The position numbers and the translations under genes are program-made. A stretch of DNA of 64,000 nucleotides from Pyropia yezoensis. Lineage: Eukaryota; Rhodophyta; Bangiophyceae; Bangiales; Bangiaceae. Below the pieces are notes generated by a model that saw only the letters and a program-made list of their open reading frames with translations, was not told where the DNA came from and made no database searches. Of the stretch, positions 55,356-64,000 are shown piece after piece (within the stretch, counting starts at the first letter, position 1; each line of letters opens with the position of its first letter). The DNA lies in contig CM020619.1 in the NCBI GenBank assembly GCA_009829735.1, positions 20,775,816 to 20,839,815 of the forward strand, in the 5' to 3' direction.

Positions 55356-55613
55356 TGGGGCGGAGGTGTAAGGACTAAATCCTTACATCGCAATTCCTCT
55401 TGACTCGCTCAAAACTACCCACGGGACCGGCGGATTAAATCTCAGCCCACGACCTTAGTTGCCAAGATTTTTGTCCGTGGACGAGCGGACTTCGGCGCCC
55501 TCTTCTGATCAGAAACATCCAGGTTCAGCTGCACGTGTCCCTGCGAGGATAATGCACTATAACGCTTGCGGCTCTACGTTGAGGTCAACACTGTACGCGG
55601 ACACGACAACGTA
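55356..55613. other. Flank of the fossil, possible LTR start
   Basis: At 55366 the sequence TGTAAGGACTAAATCCTTAC is palindromic and begins with TG, soon after the chromodomain stop. It could be the start of the 3' LTR, but no second copy was seen. Confidence 0.3.
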
Positions 55614-55731
55614 AAGTGCGTCCCATACGAAGTGGACGAGCTCGTGTCGTGATCATGTCAACTTCGGCCACTGGACCAATCAAACCCACACTGCACGACC
55701 CGTGCACGTCCATTTTTTGCGGGACGCACAA
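55614..55731 (+). mobile_element. MITE copy 3, 118 bp, TA-flanked
   Basis: Same family and orientation as 9651-9769; the left end is slightly diverged (GTGCGTCCCATACGAAGTGG). TA dinucleotides at 55612-55613 and 55732-55733 flank it. Confidence 0.9.
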
Positions 55732-55788
55732 TAGCAAGGCGGCGTGTCAATTCGGCCGACACTGAGGCGGCCTGACACCTAACGTACA

Positions 55789-55879
55789 GGCCTCCATCCG
55801 GGGCCGCCATCCGAAGCCTCTATCCGGGCCCTCCATCTGGGGCCTCCATTTGGGGCCGCCATCCGGGGCCTCCATCCGG
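55789..55879. repeat. 13-bp minisatellite, seven units
   Basis: Seven consecutive 13-mers of the type GGCCTCCATCCGG, with one to three changes each. Confidence 0.9.
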
Positions 55880-57274
55880 ACCGATCCGAGACCGCCATCC
55901 GTGGTTTCAGAGGGTCCCATGGCCACGACAAGCACCCGTGCCGACGCCGGGTCCTCGGACGGCCGTGGAACCCCTCTGAACACGCCCTGTGAGAGAGTGG
56001 GCGATCGCCGATTTCGAGGCACCTGGTGCCTGACCTTTGAGGGGCTACGCGGAGGGCCTTATGAGAGACCCCCGAGGGTACATGTACGGAGTGACCGGGG
56101 GCGAGGGCAGAGAGAGGGGGGAGGCAGACCATCGACCATCGAACCCGAGACCCCAAGCAAAGACCACTTTTCCTTCGACCACCTGCCCACCGTCGTCAAG
56201 CTCACCCCCACTGCACACCCCCACACCCTCGACACCCCTCTTCTTCCCCGAACCCTCCACCGCTCCCCCAAGAGTACGCGACCGTCGCTTTAGCGTGTGC
56301 TGTGTGGAGTGGGCGCGGGGTCGGGGCGTGCGTGTGTGCCCGAGTGTGCGCGTGCCTGCCCGCCGACTGACCCTGCAGCGGGCAGGGGGGGCCGAAGCTG
56401 GATGAGAAGCAGCCGGAAGGGAGGACGGCGGGGGAGGGGAGGCGGAGTGCGCGGGCGCAGCGCCAGCCCGCTTTCCCTGGGCCATGGTGGGGTTGTGTGG
56501 GGGAAGAGGTCGGGACAGCCGGTGACCAGTGGAGACCTCTTGATGCTAGGGAGAGCTCCCCTGCTCTCCGTTTATGTACACTCCCGAGGAGGGCGCAGAC
56601 GCTGAGCAAAACGCGCCCAGGGAGTTCCGAGCTCCTGCCTTGGTGGGACGAAGGTGTCGACAGAAGCCCGCCTTTTTCCGGCGTTCCGTTCAAGCTAGGA
56701 CGCCCCCGAGTTGTCCCAAGCGTAAATAGACTGCGCTGAGTGTCCGTTTCTGTGGTCAAAAAGAGGAGGAGACCACGGGAAGTACGAAAAAATGAGACCT
56801 GAAAAAGTGGCTCATATGAGCCGAATCGGCTCAAATGAGCCGGTTAGTAGACTAGACACTAAAGGTATATCCCGTACAATAACGCCTGTGACAAATGGCC
56901 CCTGGCACTGAGCGTCTTCAGCCGATGACCTTGAAACTTGGTGTGTGGCTTTAGGCCACTCTGTCAGTCGCATTCGCCAATTACCAGGGGGCAAAAGGGC
57001 GGGCCCCAATAAGTGGGTTTTTCCCAGTCAGCAAGATTGAGGCAAGGGCCCGACCCATATTAGCGGAGGTGGCGAAGCTCGACCTGGGTACAAATGTGGG
57101 TACCTCGACGTGGGTCGCCGACCCACATTTTACCCACTTGTGGTACTCTCGTCGCAATTGCCGAAGGTCCCTAGTCACGCTCTCCCCCTGCTGCGTGCAG
57201 CCACGCCCGCGGCGTCCAGTTGCTCGCAGGCACGTGACCGTCCCGCCCGCCGTGTTCGTGCGAGCCGCGATCGC
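55880..57274. other. Intergenic region upstream of the DUF3128 gene
   Basis: No gene recognised; frames are Arg/Pro-biased. It contains the palindrome pair at 56809-56841. At about 57090-57135 there are repeated GTGGGT/ACCCAC words close upstream of the DUF3128 gene that could belong to its promoter; no TATA box was evident. Confidence 0.4.
56809..56841. repeat. Pair of 14-bp palindromes
   Basis: GGCTCATATGAGCC (perfect palindrome, 56809-56822) and GGCTCAAATGAGCC (one mismatch, 56828-56841), separated by five bases. The layout suits a paired dimeric-protein site or a small stem structure; function unknown. Confidence 0.8.
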
Positions 57275-58293
57275 ATGGCGGTGGCTATGGCATCTGCACC
57301 TCCCCCATCGCCGTCCCGACCGGCTGGGTCAGGGGACCCGCCTGGCCCGGTGGCCACGACGCCGTCGCCACCGCCACCGCCGCCGTCACCAAGGGCGACC
57401 GCGGCAGCCGCCGCGTCTTCACCGTCTCCTCCCCCCCCCTCCCCCCCCCCCCCCCGCAGCTGCCTCCACGCGTTCGACGCCCTCTACTACTGCTACAGTA
57501 CGTCTGCGTGCCTACCCGCCCGCCCGCCGGCCCGTTCTCTTCGGCTCGCCGTAGGCTCGTACTGCGTTTTGGTGCACACCCCCGCTCTCTGCCCCGGCCC
57601 CACCCCCTCTCCCTACCTCGGTCCTTTCGCCTTTTTTTTTTTGATTGCGCGCTGCCCCTCCAGCTTTTTCGCGGGCAGCGGTAGGTGCCCGTCGAGGGGG
57701 GATCGGTACGGTCGCGGGGGGCCGGTCGTGCCGCCCGGAAGCGAGTGTCCATACGCCGCCACCAGGGCGCTGGGGGGGAAGCAGCGAGACCCCGGCCCGT
57801 CGTCGTCGCCGCAGCCGTCATACCCGGCAAGGTGACTGACCTCCATACGGCCTCCTGATCGCCGCCGCTACTCTATTTGTTTTTCTCGCCTCCATATGTG
57901 CACCCCCCTCCTCACTTCCCTCATCCCTCATCGTTCTCCTCCCCCGACCACCTCTCTTCTCCTGTGCGCCCCCTTCCCCCGACAGGCCCTGGCCACCAGT
58001 TCACGACTTACTATCGCGAAGGCACCGTCGACAGCTGCACCGGCAAGCTCGCCGACCTCCTCCGCTGCGGCCGCGCTCAGATGGCTGACCCAGCGGCAAC
58101 CGCCGCCGCCGCCGCGTCCAAGGGGACTGCCACCGACGATGGGTCGGCGCCCCCCCGCCCCCCCCCGGTGTGGGCCCCCCGGCCAGCGTGGCTGGCGGCC
58201 GTCGCGGCGGCCGACGCGGCCGACGCAGCGGAGCGGGCGGCGGGTCGGGTGCCCGCCGACGATGGAAATGGGGACGGCTGGTGGCTGCGGTGA
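57275..58293 (+). CDS. DUF3128/Emi1-type Cys-rich small protein, two exons
   Basis: Exon 1 is 57275-57497 and exon 2 is 57986-58293. The intron begins GTACGT and ends CCCCGACAG, and the join falls inside a Ser codon. Product 176 aa. The N-terminus is Pro/Ala/Ser-rich (residues 1-65). The DUF3128 core spans the splice: CLHAFDALYYCYS then PGHQFTTYYREGTVDSCTGK and LLRCGRAQM. The four Cys in two spaced pairs, the aromatic YYCYSPG turn and the YYREG-x-DSC segment are the signature of Emi1 (early meiotic induction protein 1) relatives, reported as mitochondria-linked in yeast. The C-terminus is Ala/Pro-rich. ATG 57275 is the first in frame; a second follows at 57287. A 16-bp minisatellite starts about 60 bp after the stop. 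Confidence 0.9.
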
Positions 58294-58351
58294 TGATGGA
58301 GTGTGGTGGTGGTGGTGGGGGGGGCTTGGCAAGAAGGTGGAGTGGGGGGGG

Positions 58352-58672
58352 GGGGAAGGGAACCCGGGGGGAGGGAACCCCGGGGGAGGGAACCCCGGGG
58401 GAGGGAACCCCGGGGGAGGGAACCCGGGGGAGGGAACCCGGGGGGAGGGAACCCGGGGGGAGGGAACCCGGGGGGAGGGAACCCGGGGGGAGGAACCCGG
58501 GGGGAGGGAACCCGGGGGGAGGGAACCCGGGGGGAGGGAACCCGGGGGGGGAACCCGGGGGGAGGGAACCCGGGGGGAGGGAACCCGGGGGGAGGGAACC
58601 CGGGGGGAGGGAACCCGGGGGGAGGGAACCCGGGGGGAGGGAACCCGGGGGGAGGGAACCCGGGGGGGAGGG
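58352..58672. repeat. 16-bp G-rich minisatellite, about 20 units
   Basis: Tandem units of the type GGGAACCCGGGGGGAG, 15-17 bp each, with variants CCCC and GGGGGAG in the first few. It reads Gly/Glu/Pro/Arg in every frame on both strands. Each unit carries a G run long enough for quadruplex formation. It lies just downstream of the DUF3128 gene. Confidence 0.95.
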
Positions 58673-59889
58673 GCGGGTAGGTGAGAGGTGCGGGGGGGGG
58701 GAGGGGCATGGGCGGCGTGTGCTGCCGTGCATTGACAACCCCCCATGTTATTGGTTGCGCTTGATGAGCAGTGCCAGTGGGCGCACGCGCATTCTCGGGA
58801 ACACGGGATCCTGTGGTCGTCATGGCCAGCATGCAGTGCGCATGCGCGTGTCGTCCCTGGCTGTCCCCCTCCGCCCCCCCGCCTCCCCTCGCGCGCGCGT
58901 CGCCCCACTGCAGTTCCCCGCGCGGGGGCAGGGGCGACCACCTCACAAGCGCCCGCCAACCGCACAGGTCCAGCCGCTCCCACGACCCCGCCCACCGGGA
59001 GGGGGGGTGCACTTACCCTCCCCGCAAGAGGAAACGTCCCCCCCCGCCCGCCTCTGGCGCCGCGCCCCCCGCCGCTACCGCGCCGCCCTGCGGAGCGAGC
59101 CGTCGGGGACGCTACCAAAGCTGCCGCCGCCGCCGCCGCTACCGCCGTCGCCGCCGTCACGCAGGTGTCGCGGGGGTTGCGCTCGCCCCGCCCCTTCCCC
59201 ACACACACTCGCTCTACCCCCCATTCCCCCACCCCCCACCCCCCGCCCCCTTCCATCATACACTTGTCGCCTCGGTAACCCTTTGAGCCGCGCTACCGCC
59301 GCGACCTCCGCGCACACTGCCCCCGCCCCGAAAGCACTTGTGAGTTTTCACAGTGCCACCAGCCCTGCCTCCCTTCCATGCCCCCCACACACCGTCAACA
59401 CTCGTACGCGGTGCTATTGGGCGCGTAGGGTAGCCGACAAAAGTACCTGAAATGGGGAAGGGGGGGGGTGGAGGGGCGGCGAGTTGAAGGTGAAATAGGA
59501 GGGGATGCGAGGGAGGTCGGGAACGAGCGGCGGGCCCAGGCCAGCGCCACCACTCCCATTCGCATAGAGAACCAAGAGGAGACACGAGGGGCGGGTCAGT
59601 CGGTGGCAAAGTGCCGCGAGGCGGGCGGGCGGAGGTTCGAGACGCGTCCGCGCGCGGGGGCCGCCCTGGCTGTGTGCTGGCCGTCGTCGCCGCCGGCAGG
59701 CCGCTCTCGCCCCCTGCGCGCGGCCATCGGCACGGCGACTGTCGGTGGCTGGCTACCCCCCTCTCCACCCCGCTCAGCACCTCTCCCGCCCATCCACACG
59801 CACCCTACGATAGCTCCCCACCCCTCCCCCCTCCCCCCCATATGCCCGCCCCCTCCCCCCCGCCGCCGACAAGTCCCCCCCCTCCATCC
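58673..59889. other. Intergenic GC-rich DNA, no gene recognised
   Basis: C/A-rich and C-run-rich plus strand. Frames on both strands are Pro/Arg/Ala strings. It separates the ends of the DUF3128 and O-fucosyltransferase-like genes and probably holds both 3' ends. Confidence 0.45.
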
Positions 59890-61914
59890 TTACCGCTCAA
59901 CCACACAGTCGCCAACCCCCCCCGCCGCGTCGGTCCCGCGGCGAGGCCAGCCCCAGACGCTACCGCCCAACGGCTTCCCCGTCCCCGCCACTCCCGTCCC
60001 CCCAGCCGCCCTCCCCGCCCCCGCCGCCGCCACTACCGCCGCCGCCGCCGCGCGCAGCCGCACAACATTTCCCGTCAGACTGCTCGCGGGGTTGCCAATA
60101 AACAGTCCCGAGCGGACGGCGAGGAGCTCCTCCACCCGCGCGCGATCAAGGTCGGTTCCCCCCCCCCACCCGCCCGGTGTTGCCTCGGCCGCTGCGGCTG
60201 CCGCCGCTGCCACCCTCGCCTGTCGCGACAAGAGGATCGACCAGGGGGCGGCACGGAGCGCGCGCACGCGGCGGCGCCACCAGCCCTGCCCATCCCAAGC
60301 GAGGAACACCTCCAGAGGGGGAGGGAGGGGGGTGAGCAGTTTGGGCGGGGAGGCCGAAGTCCACTCAGCGCCGGTGACGGCGGCGGCGGCAGCGGCGGCA
60401 GCAGCGGCGGCGGACGCGTTGACCAGCCCGGCCGCGGCAGTGCCGTCGCGCAGTGACGCGGCAACGACCGCAGCGACGAGCGCCGGGTCCACCCGGCACA
60501 TGCGCCCCGCAGCGGTAACCGCAGCGGGCGACGCGTGGCCCGCCGCCCGTGACGCGCAGGTGCCTTCCAGTGACCGCACATGCGCGGCAGCATAGGTGGC
60601 AGGGCGGAGGCCCGAGGCGGCGGCGGTGGCGGCGGCAGCGGCCGCCGTTGCCGCAGCCAGGGGGGGGGCTGGAGCCAGGCGCGCGTAAAAGGCGCCGTCA
60701 ACAGGGGGGGGCGGGCATGCGTAGTAAAGCGCCGCCTGTGGGAGCGCCAGGTACTCGTCAGCAGCCGCGGCGGCGACGCAGGGGGGGACGCTGTCACTGC
60801 GGCCACTGCCACTGCCGCTGCCGCTGTCATCGTCGCCCCCAGGCCAGTGCCACGCATGGGCGGGCCCGCCACGCGCGTCGCCCCCGACGGCGCGGCTGAC
60901 GCGCGTCAGCGCCGCGACGACCTGGCTGTTGTCCGTGACGCGAGGCAGGGGCACCCCCCCCGCCTGCCCTGCCGCCTCCCCCGCCCCCCCCGGAAACAGC
61001 GCCGATAGGTCGTACGCGCCGCCGAGGGAGCGCCCATCGACGACGACCACCCCCCGCCCCGTCGCGGCGCCCAGAAGCAGCGCATTCTTGACCGCGATGA
61101 GGCGATTGTTGAAGCCGCCCTCGGGGTGGGTAACCACCAGGAAGCGCTGCCGTCTAGCGAAGGAGGGGAGCGGCGGGAACGCACCCCACCGGCCGCCGCC
61201 GGCGACGGGCGCAACCGCCGCCCACGCCGCCGCGACCAGCGGAGCTTCCCCCTCCCAGCCAGCGGGGCGTGCGCCAGCGGCCGCGAGCAGCCCGCCCGTG
61301 TCATTGTACGCAACGGGTGCCCAGCCGCCTGCCGCACACGCCCGTCGCGCACAGTCGCCTGACGCACACGCGCGGGCAAGCGCTCGCCGGGAGGGCCCCC
61401 GCCCGCCACCGCGCACCGCGCCGGCGGTAGCCCACGAAGGTCGGACGCTGCCGCGCGCCGTAACGCCCAGCAGCACCACCATGCCTGCCACCACCACGGC
61501 GGCGGCCGCAGCGGTGAGGAGGGTCACGCGATGGGGCCGTCCGCGGCTGCCGCTGCCCCTGACTAGTCCGCTCCCACCACCACCGCTTGCACCACCACCG
61601 CCACCACCACCGCCGCCACCGCCGCCGCCGCCACCGCCGCCGCCGCTACCACCCCCGCCGCTGCTGTCACTGGATCCGACGGCGGCGCCGACACCGCCAC
61701 GAGGGCCCACTGCGGCGGTGGCGGCAATGATGAGGGGAGCCGCAGCCGCAGCGGCAGNNNNNNNNNNNNNNNNNNNNNNNNNNNNNNNNNNNNNNNNNNN
61801 NNNNNNNNNNNNNNNNNNNNNNNAGCCCCTGGCAGACGAGCGCCCAAAGCGAAATGCAAGCTGACTTTCAGGCACCGACTTATGACTATCCGCATAAGGG
61901 GGCGGGCCTGGCAT
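59890..61914 (-). CDS. O-fucosyltransferase-like type II membrane protein
   Basis: A long intronless frame. After an Ala/Gly/Ser-rich N-terminus there is one hydrophobic segment (about residues 128-148, TLLTAAAAAVVVAGMVVLLG), as in Golgi glycosyltransferases with a short cytosolic tail. The lumenal part has PEGGFNNRLIAVKNALLLG (near 263), the GDP-sugar-side N-terminal block of PF10250-type O-fucosyltransferases; YAAAHVRSLEGTC (near 441), comparable to their H-x-R block; and ELLAVRSGLFIGNPASSLTG then NVVRLR (near 603), the C-terminal nucleotide-binding-like block. Poly-Ala insertions pad it. A 66-N gap at 61758-61823 lies in the first 55 codons, so the start at 61914 is uncertain and residues before the gap may not belong. 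Family by motif order; substrate unknown. Confidence 0.62.
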   Translation of the reverse strand: MPGPPPYADSHKSVPESQLAFRFGRSSARGXXXXXXXXXXXXXXXXXXXXXXXAAAAAAPLIIAATAAVGPRGGVGAAVGSSDSSGGGGSGGGGGGGGGGGGGGGGGGASGGGGSGLVRGSGSRGRPHRVTLLTAAAAAVVVAGMVVLLGVTARGSVRPSWATAGAVRGGGRGPSRRALARACASGDCARRACAAGGWAPVAYNDTGGLLAAAGARPAGWEGEAPLVAAAWAAVAPVAGGGRWGAFPPLPSFARRQRFLVVTHPEGGFNNRLIAVKNALLLGAATGRGVVVVDGRSLGGAYDLSALFPGGAGEAAGQAGGVPLPRVTDNSQVVAALTRVSRAVGGDARGGPAHAWHWPGGDDDSGSGSGSGRSDSVPPCVAAAAADEYLALPQAALYYACPPPPVDGAFYARLAPAPPLAAATAAAAAATAAASGLRPATYAAAHVRSLEGTCASRAAGHASPAAVTAAGRMCRVDPALVAAVVAASLRDGTAAAGLVNASAAAAAAAAAAAVTGAEWTSASPPKLLTPLPPPLEVFLAWDGQGWWRRRVRALRAAPWSILLSRQARVAAAAAAAAEATPGGWGGGTDLDRARVEELLAVRSGLFIGNPASSLTGNVVRLRAAAAAVVAAAGAGRAAGGTGVAGTGKPLGGSVWGWPRRGTDAAGGVGDCVVER
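61758..61823. other. Assembly gap, 66 N
   Basis: Unknown bases fall within the N-terminal part of the O-fucosyltransferase-like gene. The neighbouring CAG/GCC repeats suggest a collapsed or unsequenced simple repeat. Confidence 1.
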
Positions 61915-61946
61915 AGGACAGGATCCGCCGCGAGACGCCTGTCACT

Positions 61947-63864
61947 GTGAGGGACAGTGCTATCCAGCAGACCTGGTACTGCCGGGCCGTCTACACGAAC
62001 GTCTTGCCGCTGGGTAACATAGACCTAGACTCCGTGAGGTACTGGCCTCCCGTCAACCCCCTTTTGGACTCGGCGCTGCTGCGCTGGTTCTTGTTGGTCC
62101 GCGCGTGCGGCAGACGGACCGTGCCTGTCACTGTGTCGCTGCTCAAAGTGAGTGCCAAGGAGCTGGGCATCGAGTGCTTCACGGCGTCGACGGGATACAT
62201 CTGCCGATGTGTCAAGCGGAACGACGTCCACAGCGTCTGCCTGGTGGGCACTGGCGCGTCGGATAACGTGGCGGGTTCGGCTGCCCGCATTTTCGAGATC
62301 CGAGAGACGCTGCGTGGCGTGCACTTCCGGCTCATCTACAAGATTGATGAGACCGGGCTCTTTTACTAGTGTCTGCCCCATCGCTCGTACGTGTCCGCCG
62401 GCGAGCGCCGGTCCGCGCGCGTGTCCAAGGCTTTGCGGGCGAAGGAGTGCGTGACGGCCGTGCTCTGGGTCAACGCGGACGCTTCCCACACGCTGCCTTT
62501 TTCCATCATCGGCAAGGCCGTGCGCCCCCTCTGCTTCCGCCCGCCCCACCCAGTCTGTTCCCTGCCTTATTTTCATCAGGACAACTCGTGGAATGACGGG
62601 CCCATAATTGAGCAGTGGTTTAGGACTGTTTGTTTTCGAGATGCGGCGGATCACCTCTGAGCCAGTGCACCTGAATGTGGACAACTCCCCATCCCTCCGC
62701 GAGCTGCAGGCCGACGGGGTCACCATCGTATGCATGCCGCCAATCACGACGTCCCTGTACCAACCGCTGGACATGGGCATAATTTCTGCCGCGCAGCGCC
62801 GGTATAAGGCGCGCCTGCTGATGCGAGTACTTCGCGACATCAACGCTCAATTGCGCTCCGCGGCGCAACCCTCGTCGAGGGAACCATCCGCCGCCGCACC
62901 ACGACTCTCGGCGCTGCTACAACCCGCGGCGGCACCACCGCTCGCGGCGCCATCGCCATCGCCACCGTTGCCCCCACCACATTCTGCGGCAGCAACACCG
63001 CCTGCGGCGACGACATCGAGCACGGCGTCACCGCCAACTACGCCGCCCACGCCGACCACCGCGCCACTACCATGCACGCTGGTCCCGCCGTCCACGCCGC
63101 CCCAGCCATTTACGTCACTTCAGCCATCCATGCCACCCCCGCCGTCCATGACGCCGTCGCAATCCACGCCGCCCCTGCCGTCCACGCCACAACCGCCATC
63201 AGCACAACCCCAGCCGTTTGCCCCGCTACTGTCGTCCCGGGGGGTTGTTGGACGCGGCCCCTTTCTGTCTGCCTCGTCTGGGAGTCCGACAAGTGTTGTT
63301 GGTGACTGCGCCACACACACCCCGCCCGGGCCCGCAACTCCCCTTCCTGGGCTTTGTGTTTTGGCCGGCGCCTCCCCCGCGACTGGTTGGCCAACCCTCT
63401 TTTCCGCTCCCCGGTCGGCTGCTCATGCTGTCGGAGAGTGTCAGGCTCTCCCCGTGGCGGGGTTCCCCTATAACGTGCGACTCGCAGTCCTTTTCGGTTC
63501 TCCGGGGCGCCGCACGGTGAGTGTGCCTTTTTTGGCACGTCCCCTGCGCCCTGCTCCACCTGGACGCGCGGACGACGATGAAGCTGAAGAGAATGGGGGG
63601 GTCGGCCCTGCGCTCAATCTTATGAACGTCTGCACGCTGTTGAAGGTTGCGTGGCAGGCGAGTTCCGAGAGCACGATTGCTCAGTGCTGGCTGAAGGCCA
63701 ACATTCACTTGGCCAACACTGCAGCGGTGCTCCGCAGCCGGCATGGCACCTTCCACCCAGGGCTCCCGGCAACGGACGCTGAGCTCTTCGACATTGTGGG
63801 CCTGATGGAAGCATGCTCGGCGAGCGCGAGGCCGGACCCCCCGGCGGAGGCTGCTGATCGCTGA
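61947..63864 (+). pseudogene. Tigger/pogo-type (DDE_1) transposase, decayed
   Basis: Encodes a CENP-B-like helix-turn-helix region (PLLDSALLRWFLLVRACG, TVSLLKVSAKELGI, TGYICRCVKR) followed by a DDE_1 catalytic domain: YKIDETGLFY, NADASHTLPFSIIGKAV, LNVDNSPS (the usual His is Leu) and TTSLYQPLDMGIISAAQRRY. A TAG (62367-62369) stands directly after ETGLFY in an otherwise continuous frame, and the frame changes once near 62640-62665. The C-terminal block LNLMNVCTLLKVAWQ, then STIAQCWLKANI, is typical of Tigger. Between it and the catalytic domain lies an unusual Pro/Ser/Thr-rich stretch of about 230 codons (62865-63560). No ATG was found at the left end. It starts 33 bp from the O-fucosyltransferase-like frame, on the other strand. 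Confidence 0.88.
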
Positions 63865-63881
63865 GTAGACGTGGTCGAGTG

Positions 63882-64000
63882 TGTGGTATAAAACTCGATC
63901 CTCTCAGACACGTGTCAGTATCCCTCGGGGGAAACAGACAGGTAACACAAAAGGGGAACTACGAGAGTGGTATGCCTGTTGCCTCACGTGCCTGCTGGCA
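63882..64000 (-). repeat. Edge of a second LTR of the chromovirus family
   Basis: Starts TGTGGTATAAAACTCGATC, like the LTRs at 21423 and 30501, and follows them to the window edge with several substitutions and small length changes. It is therefore from a different, somewhat older insertion, either a solo LTR or another element continuing to the right. Strand is given to match the orientation of the full element. Confidence 0.9.

Noticed and set aside
55366-55385. Possible LTR start beside the Ty3/gypsy fossil
   Set aside because: Begins with TG and is palindromic, but no second copy was found upstream of the fossil, so it was not called as an LTR.
58352-58672. CRISPR-like regular repeat
   Set aside because: Units are directly adjacent with no unique spacers and the sequence is eukaryotic; it is a minisatellite.
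57928-59259. A 443-codon minus-strand Pro-rich frame
   Set aside because: Antisense to the 16-bp minisatellite and to exon 2 of the DUF3128 gene; the PPGSLPPG pattern comes from the repeat.

Overview
The window looks like nuclear DNA of a high-GC, repeat-rich alga. A bangiophyte red alga of the Porphyra/Pyropia type is my best guess, inferred from style only: very GC-rich, Ala/Gly/Pro-padded, intron-poor genes set among abundant transposons and GC-rich minisatellites. No rRNA, tRNA, CRISPR or prokaryotic operon signals were seen.

Three ordinary host genes stand out. An R2R3-MYB transcription factor runs off the left edge (1-2143, minus). A two-exon DUF3128/Emi1-type small Cys protein lies at 57275-58293 (plus). 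A type II membrane protein resembling an O-fucosyltransferase lies at 59890-61914 (minus) and contains a 66-N assembly gap.

Most of the rest is mobile DNA and its wreckage. From 2.1 to 15.2 kb there is mainly non-coding, G/C-rich repeat with two short TA-flanked MITEs; a third MITE lies at 55.6 kb. From 15.2 to 32.7 kb there are two modules, each a plus-strand gene facing a convergent minus-strand PIF1-like helicase; the plus-strand parts show weak tyrosine-recombinase-like motifs. The second helicase gene is split by a young, whole-looking Ty3/gypsy chromovirus (21423-31071) with no LTR differences noticed, a 5-bp target duplication (GGCAC) and a long unrecognised ORF on the strand opposite to gag-pol. 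At 34.5-38.1 kb is a fragmented KDZ/HMGXB3-like gene with Cys/His-rich motifs, followed by a 95-bp-unit minisatellite to 40.2 kb. A decayed PIF/Harbinger transposase is at 43.3-44.5 kb. A 4.5-kb segment with matching inverted ends (45382-49858) holds a DUF7869-like gene whose two halves lie on opposite strands, with a PiggyBac-like C-terminus beside it. A broken Ty3/gypsy fossil covers about 51.1-55.4 kb. The right end holds a decayed Tigger/pogo-type transposase (61947-63864) and the edge of another LTR of the same family as the young chromovirus.

The best candidates for something new are the antisense ORF of the chromovirus and the repeated recombinase-like plus PIF1-helicase modules.
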